The position numbers and the translations under genes are program-made. Below are positions 56,724 through 64,000 of a DNA stretch of 64,000 nt, piece after piece (the stretch's first letter is position 1; every line of letters starts with the position of its first letter). The stretch is from positions 1-64,000 of the forward strand of contig CAUGSS010000009.1 in NCBI GenBank assembly GCA_959602365.1, in the 5' to 3' direction. The notes beneath the pieces were generated by a model. That model was given only the letters and a program-made list of their open reading frames with translations, did not search any database and had not been told where the DNA came from. The DNA comes from an uncultured Eubacteriales bacterium. Its GTDB lineage: Bacteria > Bacillota > Clostridia > Oscillospirales > Oscillospiraceae.

Positions 56724-58115
56724 TTACCAATCCAGTGACCAGACATCGTAGGGAATCCAGGTGCCGTCCTGATAGACGAAATCCAAAATGATCTCCCCGT
56801 AATCGGTGTAGCTGTCTGTGCTGTCCAAATAAGAATTTTCCAGCCTGGCGTATTCTATGGCACAGTCAAACTCCAAATCCAGGCTGGCCATCAGCTGTCC
56901 GTCCTCGCTGTAGTAGGCGCTGCAGTCCCAGACGCTGAAATTGTCCAGGGTGATCCCCAGGGCCCGCCAGTTCTCGTCCTCAAAGAAGTCCTCCCGCAGT
57001 TCTGCGTAGAGTTCCGGGAGCTGGCCGTTCAGCATCTCATCAGAATAGCTGCCCGAGAGAGCAGAAAAATCGCTGTTGGCCAGAGCAGCGGTGAAGAGCT
57101 GCTCCAACAGGGTCTTGGTCTGGGTCACCAGCTGATTTTGAACGTTTTCGGTCATGGCGGCCAAATCACCGGCGTAGTAGTAATCGCCGCTGCCCCACAG
57201 CTCATAGGTAGCAGTCTGGGGCCCCAGCCCGGTGACAACGGTGATCTCGTGGGAGCCGATAAACAGGTCCAGGGTATACAGGTCGGTGGCATTATAGCGC
57301 TCGGTCAGCAAGCTGTCATCTACCACCAAGCCATCCACCACCAGGGTGGACCCCAGGGGCACCTCCACCTGGAAATCCCGGGCCACAAAGTCCATCCCGT
57401 CCACCACCTGCCAGTCAGGGAAGAAGAACATCTCCCGGCCGCCGCTGGGCATCAAGGTCAGCTGCTCAGAGTATACCTCCGGGTCACCCTGATACATGTA
57501 CTCCACATCCACATAGCGCACATAGCTGCCGGCTCCGCCGGAAGCCTCCTCCTCATCGACAGAGACCAGATTGACTGTCCGGCCCTGCAGCCCTTCATTC
57601 TCCTCCAGAAAGCGCTGGAAACTCTCCTCGGTGAGGAAGGGGCTGTCAGGCAGATCTCCCAGGGCCCGCACCTGATCCCAGTCCCCGCTCATCACCGCCT
57701 GGAAATAGCTCCGGGCGGCCCGGCTGGGGCTGGTGCGGACGCTGCCCATCACGCAGAATACCATCACAGCGGCCGCCAGCAGCACTGCCTCCACCGCTGC
57801 CGCAATATGGAACTTAGAGGGTTTTCTGCGCACTTTTGGCGGTCTGGGGGGCCTGGCAGGCCGCTGCGGCGCGCCCTGGCTTCCCCAATTTTGGCTGCCC
57901 TGGCCAGGCCCGCTCTGGGCTGTCCAGCCACGGCTCGTGGACTGGCCGGAGGGAGTCTGGCTGCTCCAGCTGCCTGCCGTGTCCTGGGCCGGGTTTTCTC
58001 CGCCGCCCTGGGCCATTCCGTCTCCGGCGGGCGCTCCGCTCAGCCGGGCACCGCACTCCTCACAGAACAGGGCGTCGTCCTCGTTATGAAATCCACAGTT
58101 CTGGCAAATCTTCAT
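56724..58115 (-). CDS. Zinc-ribbon membrane protein, TcaA/NTF2-like
   Basis: A 463-residue single-pass protein. The start is ATG 58115 behind GAGGGGGAG. The zinc ribbon has Cys4, Cys7, Cys18 and Cys21, followed by a Ser/Gln/Gly/Pro linker, a basic patch (KVRRKPSKF) and one helix at about 102-126. The outer part has ARSYFQAVMSGDWDQVRALG, the hallmark start of TcaA-type extracellular domains, then a beta-rich middle with VVDGLVVDD, and an NTF2-like end (LYAELREDFFEDENWRALGI... to 463). TcaA proteins affect cell-wall polymer display and antibiotic response in staphylococci. Its role here is unknown. Confidence 0.82.
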   Translation of the reverse strand: MKICQNCGFHNEDDALFCEECGARLSGAPAGDGMAQGGGENPAQDTAGSWSSQTPSGQSTSRGWTAQSGPGQGSQNWGSQGAPQRPARPPRPPKVRRKPSKFHIAAAVEAVLLAAAVMVFCVMGSVRTSPSRAARSYFQAVMSGDWDQVRALGDLPDSPFLTEESFQRFLEENEGLQGRTVNLVSVDEEEASGGAGSYVRYVDVEYMYQGDPEVYSEQLTLMPSGGREMFFFPDWQVVDGMDFVARDFQVEVPLGSTLVVDGLVVDDSLLTERYNATDLYTLDLFIGSHEITVVTGLGPQTATYELWGSGDYYYAGDLAAMTENVQNQLVTQTKTLLEQLFTAALANSDFSALSGSYSDEMLNGQLPELYAELREDFFEDENWRALGITLDNFSVWDCSAYYSEDGQLMASLDLEFDCAIEYARLENSYLDSTDSYTDYGEIILDFVYQDGTWIPYDVWSLDW

Positions 58116-58135
58116 ATCTCTTCTCTCCCCCTCGT

Positions 58136-58915
58136 TCACTGTCCGGAATACAGGGCCTCATAGGACTGAATCAGGTCCCGGTTGGCAATCTCATACTCGT
58201 TTAAAATAGAATCTCCCAGCGCGTCAAAACTCTCCGCGTCATAGAGCGGCTGATACCAGGATTTGGAGCCGAAGTAGGCCGCCAGCGTCTCATCCTGGAA
58301 GATGCGCCCATGGCGGGCATAGATCTCATTGCGGGCCAGCCGGAGCTGCTCCGGCGTCAGGGCCGCCACCTGTTCCTCGGTCAAATAGGTGCTGTCCGAG
58401 TCGGGGAAGATATACTCCCCGCTCAGGGCGTCGGTGGCCTGATCCGGATTCTGAGGGGTGTCGGACTGTTCCGGCGCCTGGGGCAGGGCCTGCTCCGGGG
58501 CAGACACCGTCACCTGTTCCGGTCCGGCATCCACGGCGGCGGGCGCCTCACTCCCCTCCCAGGCGGTCAGGGTCGCCGTCCCCTGCCCCCCACTGGAGGC
58601 ACGGCCTCCCAGCAGCAGCGCGGCGGCGAAAAAGGCCAGGAACAGCACCAGGACAATCCCCAGCACAATGGCGGCCATCCGCCCCCGCTCCGCCGGTCTG
58701 GCGGCCGCCTGGGGCCTGGCCCCTCCTTTCGGCGGCCGGGCTGCGGGCTTCTTTGGCCCCGCCGGGCCGCTCTGGACTGGCCGGGGCCCCTCCTGGGATC
58801 CGGGGCCGCTCTGGGCCTGCTGCTGGCGCTGCCGCCACTCCACCGCATTGCGGCAGGTGGGGCAGAGCTGTTGGCCGTCGGGAATCTTCCGGCCGCACAT
58901 TTGGCATTGACTCAT
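58136..58915 (-). CDS. Zinc-ribbon membrane protein with YARHG domain
   Basis: A 259-residue single-pass protein. Zinc ribbon Cys4, Cys7, Cys18 and Cys21; an Arg/Pro/Gly-rich linker; one helix at about 80-104 (AAIVLGIVLVLFLAFFAA). An extracellular Pro/Gln linker leads to a YARHG domain at about 185-250, with LTPEQLRLARNEIYARHGRIF and SWYQPLY. YARHG domains are small extracellular modules of Firmicutes, thought to bind cell-wall or peptide ligands. ATG 58915 follows GGGAG. It shares its zinc ribbon-helix-outer domain layout with the TcaA-like and lectin proteins of the same operon. Confidence 0.87.
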   Translation of the reverse strand: MSQCQMCGRKIPDGQQLCPTCRNAVEWRQRQQQAQSGPGSQEGPRPVQSGPAGPKKPAARPPKGGARPQAAARPAERGRMAAIVLGIVLVLFLAFFAAALLLGGRASSGGQGTATLTAWEGSEAPAAVDAGPEQVTVSAPEQALPQAPEQSDTPQNPDQATDALSGEYIFPDSDSTYLTEEQVAALTPEQLRLARNEIYARHGRIFQDETLAAYFGSKSWYQPLYDAESFDALGDSILNEYEIANRDLIQSYEALYSGQ

Positions 58916-58950
58916 CTTTCACGCTCCCTTTCCTCGGGTGTGATGGTACT

Positions 58951-60336
58951 TTATTCTCCCTGGGCCGGGGAAATGATCCCCCGGTCCAGTTTGACGGACA
59001 GAATACGCATGACGCTCTCGTCAATTCGCGCCTGGCTGAGCTGGCCGGACTCCACCGCGTCCAAAATTCCCTCCACGGCTCCCTCCAGGTCCTCGGGCAT
59101 CAGCAGCAGATCCATTCCGGCCTGGACTGCCAGCACGGCGGTCTCCGCCGGGGTGTAGGCGTCGGTAATGGCCTGCATGGACAGGGAATCGGTGACTGCC
59201 AGCCCCTCAAAGCCCAGCTGCTCCCGCAGCAGGCCGGTGGCGATCTCCCGGGACAGGCAGGCCGGAGTGTCCTCCCCGGTGACGGCGGGCAGCGCGATAT
59301 GCCCCACCATTACAACCTCCGCCCCGGCCTCCATGCCGGCGCGGAAGGGGATGAACTCGCACTGCTCCAGCTCCTCCAGCGTCTTATGGGACAGGGCTGC
59401 GCCATAGTGGCTGTCGGTGGCCGTGTCCCCATGTCCCGGAAAGTGCTTCAGGACGCACAGGGTGCCGCTGTCCCCAAAGCCCTCCACACAGGCGGCCACC
59501 ATCTCCGCGGCGGTGTCCGGATCGGAGCTGAAGGCCCGATGCCCGATCACCGGGTTGTCCGGGTTGGAGTAGACGTCGGCCACCGGGGCAAAATCCAGGT
59601 TGAAGCCCAGCGCTCCCAGTTCCGTGCCCAGCGTCAGTCCTACGGAATAGGCCTGCTGAGGATCCCCTGTGGCGCCAATCTCCGCCATGTCGGGAAAATC
59701 AGTGGTACCCATAGCCGGGTTGCGGCCCAGCCGGGCCACGGTTCCCCCCTCCTCATCCACTGAGATAAAGAGGCCCAGCGGGGCGGCCTCCTGAAGTCCG
59801 GCAATCATGGCGGCGGTCTGATCTCTGTCCTGCAGATTGCCCGCAAAATATATGACGCCTCCCACCGGATTGTCCTGGATGGCCTGGACGCTGGTGTCGC
59901 CGCACTGGGTGACCGGCCCCGCCACTCCGGTGAGCTGTTCCGGGGTGACGATAAACATTTGAAGCACTTTTTCCCGCAGCGTCATACCCTCCAGCAGTGC
60001 CTGGGCCTGAGCGGCCTGGGGATCGTCCTCCCCCGGGGACTGCTGGAGCGGCTCCTCCGCCCCGTCCGTCCCGCCGGAGGAATCCGGGGCCGGCACGCCG
60101 CCGGCAGAGCTATCTCCCCCGGTGTCCGTCCCGCCGTCGGACACCGCCCCGGCCGTCTGGGCCGATGAGGCCCCCGGAGCCGGTTCCCCCGGTGTCTCTC
60201 CCCGGTTCAGCCCCAGCGCGGCGGCCAGGGCCAGGGCGGCCAGCAGCAGCGCCAGGACGATCAGGACCGGTATCCACCGGCGCCGTCTCCTGGGGGCGCG
60301 GTCCAGCCGCCGCCCCCCTTGTCGTTTGCCGTCCAT
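58951..60336 (-). CDS. Membrane-anchored GH3 glycosidase (beta-N-acetylhexosaminidase, NagZ-like)
   Basis: A 461-residue glycoside hydrolase family 3 enzyme with an N-terminal basic stretch, one signal-anchor helix (residues about 21-43) and a Gly/Ser/Asp/Pro linker (45-105). The catalytic barrel starts near 110 (MTLREKVLQMFIV) and has the NagZ motif KHFPGHGDTATDSH near 300-313 (general acid/base His-Asp dyad) and the nucleophile Asp in AVTDSLSMQAI near 370. It would trim GlcNAc from peptidoglycan or other glycans outside the cell. It is 3 nt after the lectin-domain gene. A wall-loosening enzyme within a secretion-like operon is suggestive. Confidence 0.92.
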   Translation of the reverse strand: MDGKRQGGRRLDRAPRRRRRWIPVLIVLALLLAALALAAALGLNRGETPGEPAPGASSAQTAGAVSDGGTDTGGDSSAGGVPAPDSSGGTDGAEEPLQQSPGEDDPQAAQAQALLEGMTLREKVLQMFIVTPEQLTGVAGPVTQCGDTSVQAIQDNPVGGVIYFAGNLQDRDQTAAMIAGLQEAAPLGLFISVDEEGGTVARLGRNPAMGTTDFPDMAEIGATGDPQQAYSVGLTLGTELGALGFNLDFAPVADVYSNPDNPVIGHRAFSSDPDTAAEMVAACVEGFGDSGTLCVLKHFPGHGDTATDSHYGAALSHKTLEELEQCEFIPFRAGMEAGAEVVMVGHIALPAVTGEDTPACLSREIATGLLREQLGFEGLAVTDSLSMQAITDAYTPAETAVLAVQAGMDLLLMPEDLEGAVEGILDAVESGQLSQARIDESVMRILSVKLDRGIISPAQGE

Positions 60337-60339
60337 CTC

Positions 60340-61209
60340 TCAGCCCTCAAATTCGATGACGTAGCCCACGGCGCCGGACACCGAGGGCAGGGCCGCAATC
60401 AGGTCGCCGCGCTGGTCGTTAAAGGTCCAGCCGCTGCCCTCCACATTCCACATGCAGAGCACATCCTCCTGCGTCCCGTCCTCATCCTGGCCCGAGGGCT
60501 CCCCGGGATACCAGGCGGAAAAGCTCCAGTCCTCTCCGGTAATCCAGCAGTCGGCGCCGCTCCAGCCCCCGCCGCCAAGCCGGGCCCCCAGCCACAGATA
60601 GCGCACCCCGGTCTCCGCGGCGGCCTGATCTGCGGCGGCACAAACGGCCTCATATTCCGCCTGGGAGGTGATGGTGGCCAGATAACCTCCCGCGGCGGCA
60701 GCCCGGTCATAGGCCTCCTGCCAGGTGGCGTCCTCAACCACCACCTGATAGCTGTGCCCCGCCAACGGGTCCGGGGGCGTATTCTCCAGCACCTGCTGGG
60801 CGTCCGGAGCGGTGAGCTGAAGGCTGTCCGGCCCGGGCTCGGCGGCCGGGGCGTCATCTCCGCCGCCCTGCCAGCGCTCCAGGGTGTGGGCGGAGTCCTC
60901 CGCCCCCTGGGGCGTGCCGCCCCGGCTGCCCAGCAGCAGTGCAGCGGCGAAAAACAGCAGGAAGGCCGCCAACAGGGCACTCATAACGATCATTGTCATC
61001 CTGCCCCGGTGGGCGGCGCCGGCCGACGCCGCTGCTGCCTTCCCGGCCGGCGCCGTCCGTTCATCCTGTCCGGCCCAGGCCGGCTGCACCGCCCCATCTC
61101 CGTCGGCCAGGGGTTTTTCTGTCCCCCGGACCTGTTCGGCCGCCTGGCATTGCCCGCACAGCCGCGCTCCCTCCGGGATCTCTCGCCCGCACTCTTCACA
61201 AAAGCGCAT
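60340..61209 (-). CDS. Zinc-ribbon membrane protein with C-type lectin-like domain
   Basis: A 289-residue single-pass protein starting at ATG 61209 behind AGGAG. Zinc ribbon Cys4, Cys7, Cys18 and Cys21; linker; one helix at about 64-90 (MIVMSALLAAFLLFFAAALLL). The outer part from about residue 155 is a C-type lectin-like fold: ATWQEAYDRAAAAGGYLATITSQAEYEAV, YLWLGARL and the WNVEGSGWTFNDQR segment near the end. Such domains in Firmicutes bind sugars or proteins on the surface. It is the first gene behind the promoter at 61270-61298. Confidence 0.87.
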   Translation of the reverse strand: MRFCEECGREIPEGARLCGQCQAAEQVRGTEKPLADGDGAVQPAWAGQDERTAPAGKAAAASAGAAHRGRMTMIVMSALLAAFLLFFAAALLLGSRGGTPQGAEDSAHTLERWQGGGDDAPAAEPGPDSLQLTAPDAQQVLENTPPDPLAGHSYQVVVEDATWQEAYDRAAAAGGYLATITSQAEYEAVCAAADQAAAETGVRYLWLGARLGGGGWSGADCWITGEDWSFSAWYPGEPSGQDEDGTQEDVLCMWNVEGSGWTFNDQRGDLIAALPSVSGAVGYVIEFEG

Positions 61210-61269
61210 CTCTCTGCTCCTCTCCCCGGTCCCGGCTCCGGCCGGGTTCACATCTTGTTCACAGTTTAT

Positions 61270-61298
61270 ATTATAGATTTCCCCGCCCGGCCACGCAA
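61270..61298 (-). promoter_or_regulatory. Promoter of the ten-gene zinc-ribbon/VirD4 operon
   Basis: Minus strand: TTGCGT (61298-61293), 17-nt spacer, TATAAT (61275-61270). Genes that follow to 49864 are separated by 35 nt or less, so this single promoter could drive all ten. Confidence 0.65.
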
Positions 61299-61371
61299 CC
61301 GGGTTTTTGTTTTTTTATTCCTTTTTCACCCATTGCAATCGGATTTTAACCGAACTTTCATGGGGAAGCGT

Positions 61372-61401
61372 TTGACAGGCGGGAAGGGGCTAACGTATAA
61401 T
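61372..61401 (+). promoter_or_regulatory. Promoter of the RyR-domain membrane protein
   Basis: TTGACA (61372-61377), 18-nt spacer, TATAAT (61396-61401). Exact hexamers; divergent from the operon promoter 75 nt away. Confidence 0.75.
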
Positions 61402-61441
61402 GGGTTTTAACAGCCCGCCTGGGGCCGGATTTTGAGATGAG

Positions 61442-63208
61442 ATGGGGAACGCTGTTATGGTACTGCTGGGTTATATCGTGGGAATCATCGTCATCGTCCT
61501 CTGTATGCGACGCCGCAGAGAGGGGCTGCGCAGCGCTGTGCTGCTGGGCTATAATTTCCTGTTTGTGGCGGCCATCAGCTTCTCTCTGCTCTACACCCCG
61601 GGGCTGAGTGGGCCGGAACTGATCCGGGTGATGCTGCTGAGCATCTATCAGGCGCCTATGATTATGGGCTTTCAGATGGGGTTGGAGGAATTTACCCAGC
61701 TGCAATATGTGGTCATCTTTGTCTGTGCCTCCATCTACACCATCCGCACCGTGGCTCAGGCCCTGTTCCGCCGGTTTTTCAATGACATGAGGCTGCGCAT
61801 GCGGGTGCGGCGCAGCAAAGAGGTCTACCTGATCTTCGGTGAACTGACCGACGCCCAGGCCCTGATTGAGGACATCCAGCGCACCGTCCCCCGGGCGGCC
61901 ATCCTGTACCTGGATCCCAATCCGGACAGCGACGACATGCTGCCCATCTCCGGCGCGCTGACCACCGATTGGAAACACCTGCTGCGACTGGCGCCGGGAC
62001 ATGAGTACCACGCAGTGCTGCTGCCCGAGCCCAATCACGAAAACCTGAGCCTGCTGCGCCGGCTGGAACAGCTGGGGGAGCGGCTGCCCAACCTGCACGT
62101 CACCGCCTTTTTGGATCCGGGCCTGCTCCGCCTGGAGGATCTGGACTTCACCCACCTGGACGCCTGGCTGGTCTCCCGGGAACAGCTGCTCGCGCAAAGC
62201 CATCTGAACGGACATCTGCCCATCACCTGGCTCAAAGAGCAAGGCCGGGGCAGAGAAATCGGGCATGTGTTCGTGCCCGACCGGCCGTTCTCCCTGTGCG
62301 TGGTGGGTTTTGGGCCCTTGAGCCAGGAATTCCTGCTCACCACCTATGAGAACACCGCCTTTGAGACAGCCGCCCCCGACGGGCGGGGGCTGGACGCCCT
62401 GATTGTCTCCGAAGACCTGCCCCGCTGCCAGGGAGCCTTCTTCCGGGACTTTCCCCAGCTCTCCCGCCACCCCGGCCTGACCTGGCTGAACCACGGGGCG
62501 GAGGAGGAGGCCTTCTTTGACGCCCTGGAGCCCCGCTTGGGCAGCCTGGACCAGATCTTTATCGACACCGGAGACACCGCCCGGAACATCAGCACCGCCC
62601 TGCGGCTGCTGCGGCTGTGCCGTCGGAGGGCGGTCGCCCCCCTGCCCCAGCTGGTGGTCGCCCTCCACGAGGACGCCCCGGGCAGCGCGGAGCTGCTCTC
62701 CAGCGTGGACTGCGTCACCTTCCTGCAGGACAACCGCACTCAGTTTACACTGGAGGAGCTGATCCGCCGCCGGGCCGACCGGGAGGCCCAGGCACTGCAC
62801 CGGCGCTATCAGAGCGCCAACGGCTCCGCCCCCGATTGGCACAAAATGGGCACCTTCCTTCAGGCCTCCAACCGGGCGGTGCTCTGGGACATCCCCAACA
62901 AGCTGGCCCTGGCCGGGGACCTGTCCGGCCTGTCCCAGCAGGAGCGGGAGCAGGTTTACTGGCGCATTGCCCGCTATGAGCACCGGCGCTGGAACGCCTT
63001 CCACTTCAGCCGGGGCTGGGTTCCGCTGAGGGTGGAGGAGCTCTCTGAGCAGGAACGGGCCCAGTGCAAGACCAAGCACGCCGACGAGCGCCGCCACATC
63101 TGTCTGGTGGACTGGGAGGAACTGGACGCGCTGCCCCAGTCTGAGCCCGGGATTCTGAAATTTTACGACTATGAAAATGTGGCCCATGTCTTTGAGCGGA
63201 AGTCCTGA
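61442..63208 (+). CDS. Membrane protein with TrkA-N-like and RyR domains
   Basis: A 588-residue protein. Two to three N-terminal helices (residues about 5-22, 30-52, 90-110) precede a Rossmann-like region from about 125 (VYLIFGELTDAQALIEDI), which resembles a TrkA-N nucleotide-binding domain, and a second one near 280 (SLCVVGFGPLSQEFLL). The C-terminus has a RyR domain at about 500-560: QVYWRIARYEHRRWNAFHFSRGW, the conserved core of bacterial RyR modules. Such proteins have been proposed in comparative work to sense nucleotide-like ligands in conflict systems. ATG 61442 or 61457 are possible starts. It is divergent from the ten-gene operon. Confidence 0.8.
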   Translation: MGNAVMVLLGYIVGIIVIVLCMRRRREGLRSAVLLGYNFLFVAAISFSLLYTPGLSGPELIRVMLLSIYQAPMIMGFQMGLEEFTQLQYVVIFVCASIYTIRTVAQALFRRFFNDMRLRMRVRRSKEVYLIFGELTDAQALIEDIQRTVPRAAILYLDPNPDSDDMLPISGALTTDWKHLLRLAPGHEYHAVLLPEPNHENLSLLRRLEQLGERLPNLHVTAFLDPGLLRLEDLDFTHLDAWLVSREQLLAQSHLNGHLPITWLKEQGRGREIGHVFVPDRPFSLCVVGFGPLSQEFLLTTYENTAFETAAPDGRGLDALIVSEDLPRCQGAFFRDFPQLSRHPGLTWLNHGAEEEAFFDALEPRLGSLDQIFIDTGDTARNISTALRLLRLCRRRAVAPLPQLVVALHEDAPGSAELLSSVDCVTFLQDNRTQFTLEELIRRRADREAQALHRRYQSANGSAPDWHKMGTFLQASNRAVLWDIPNKLALAGDLSGLSQQEREQVYWRIARYEHRRWNAFHFSRGWVPLRVEELSEQERAQCKTKHADERRHICLVDWEELDALPQSEPGILKFYDYENVAHVFERKS

Positions 63209-63237
63209 CCCGATTCCAGCACTTCTTTTATAAAATG

Positions 63238-63265
63238 CCGCCCCGCGGAGCGCTCCGCGGGGCGG
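63238..63265 (+). terminator. Intrinsic terminator of the RyR gene
   Basis: A perfect 28-bp palindrome (CCGCCCCGCGGAGC and its complement) followed by TTTTTT. Confidence 0.9.
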
Positions 63266-63348
63266 TTTTTTCGACGCCGCCCGCCGCGGCAAACCATCCG
63301 GCCGCTGTAATTTGCAGGGGCGGCGGGCAATTTATATCGTAATTTGTG

Positions 63349-63377
63349 TTGACTTGTCAGTTACAAAATGCTATCGT
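63349..63377 (+). promoter_or_regulatory. Promoter of the OFA-family transporter
   Basis: TTGACT (63349-63354), 17-nt spacer, TATCGT (63372-63377). The leader to ATG 63424 is about 40 nt. Confidence 0.65.
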
Positions 63378-63423
63378 ATATATGTATGCGAATGAAAAAA
63401 TATGAGAAAAAGGAGTGTTTTTC

Positions 63424-64000
63424 ATGGGACTGACCCAAGAACAGACCGCCGCCCTGACCAAGAAGCGGTGGGTCATTCTGATCGCCAGCTGTCTGATCAA
63501 CCTGTGCATCGGCTCCATGTACGCCTGGAGCAGCCTGTCCGCCCCCATGGCGGTGGAGTTAGGTGTAGAGACCGGAGCCATGTCCTCCGTTTTTTCCACC
63601 TCCAATGCGGTGGGCTTTATCACCATGATCATCGGCGGCCTGCTCAATGACAAATACGGCCCCCGCTGGGTCATGTTTGTGGGCGGCCTGATGTTCGGCA
63701 TCGGCATGTTCACCTGCGGCTTTGCCCAGAGCGTGGGCAATCTGATGGTCAGCTACGGCATCGTGCTGGGCCTGGGCCTGAGCCTGGTTTACGGCTGCAC
63801 CATCAGCAACACCATCAAGTTCTTCCCCGACAAGCGGGGCATGGTGGGCGGCATGACCACCGCCTTCTACGGCATCAGCTCGGTTATCTTTGCCCCCATC
63901 GCCACTGGCCTGAGCGGCGCCTTTGGCCCCCGGAATACCTTCCGGATTCTGGGTGTGGTCTTCCTGGTCATCATCTGCGCCGGCTCCTTCATCATGCAGA
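63424..64000 (+). CDS. MFS transporter, oxalate/formate antiporter (OFA) family, partial
   Basis: The first 192 residues of a major facilitator, cut by the right edge. ATG 63424 follows AAAAAGGAG. The first helix (WVILIASCLINLCIGSMYAWS) is the OFA family start, followed by a second helix after LGVETGAMSSVFSTSNAVGF, the motif NDKYGPRWVMF between helices 2 and 3, and GLGLSLVYGCTISNTIKFFPDKRGMVGGM. OFA members exchange oxalate/formate or other monocarboxylates; the substrate cannot be told from this part. Confidence 0.88.
   Translation, partial: MGLTQEQTAALTKKRWVILIASCLINLCIGSMYAWSSLSAPMAVELGVETGAMSSVFSTSNAVGFITMIIGGLLNDKYGPRWVMFVGGLMFGIGMFTCGFAQSVGNLMVSYGIVLGLGLSLVYGCTISNTIKFFPDKRGMVGGMTTAFYGISSVIFAPIATGLSGAFGPRNTFRILGVVFLVIICAGSFIMQ

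Overview
The window is GC-rich, densely coded DNA from a spore-forming Firmicute. An alpha/beta-type small acid-soluble spore protein at 12877 and two CotF-like spore coat proteins near 45.3-45.7 kb show sporulation. Strong AGGAGG-type ribosome sites, TTGACA/TATAAT promoters, PadR regulators and a selenium-dependent molybdenum hydroxylase locus fit an anaerobic gut clostridium of the Oscillospiraceae (Flavonifractor/Lawsonibacter/Intestinimonas type). That placement is inference from gene content. I saw no tRNA, rRNA, CRISPR, insertion sequence or prophage.

Layout. 0-8.5 kb (mostly minus strand): a peptide-type ABC transporter (permease cut by the window edge, lipoprotein binding protein with a structured leader), an M3 oligopeptidase, a DegV protein, and a PadR/membrane-protein pair. 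8.7-10.7 kb: a sigma-70-like ECF factor with an RsgI-like membrane anti-sigma protein. 10.8-12.7 kb: a TSUP anion transporter divergent from a LacI regulator, with PurR-like palindromes between them. 12.8-24 kb: spore protein, redox protein, RecG, ROK regulator, EamA transporter, O-acetylhomoserine sulfhydrylase, a BaiCD/BaiH-type flavin oxidoreductase, MarR and citrate synthase.

24-37.3 kb (minus): an iron alcohol dehydrogenase, preceded by a tightly packed 13-gene operon. The operon runs selD, yedF, cysteine desulfurase, DUF3343, yqeC, yqeB, xdhC, the three molybdenum hydroxylase subunits, mocA, a 4-hydroxybutyrate-type CoA-transferase and a phosphotriesterase-family hydrolase. It makes a selenium/molybdenum cofactor, the enzyme that uses it, and probably the downstream catabolic steps.

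37.4-49.7 kb: housekeeping and envelope genes (histidine phosphatase, PadR/DUF1700, LTA synthase-like protein, exonuclease III, a dehydratase, MFS, coat proteins, AsnA, a phospholipase C-like protein, alanine racemase).

49.8-61.3 kb (minus): ten contiguous genes that look like one operon behind a single promoter at 61270-61298. Four are zinc-ribbon membrane proteins (carrying C-type lectin, YARHG, TcaA-like and glycine-repeat/PH modules). The rest are a membrane-anchored GH3 glycosidase, two small unknowns, a nuclease with a very long acidic repeat tail, a VirD4/TraG-like ATPase and a DEDDh exonuclease. No complete type IV or type VII system is present, so this is the best candidate for an undescribed system, perhaps an effector-export or surface assembly. 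A RyR-domain membrane protein is divergent from it at 61.4-63.2 kb, and an OFA-family MFS transporter is cut by the right edge.
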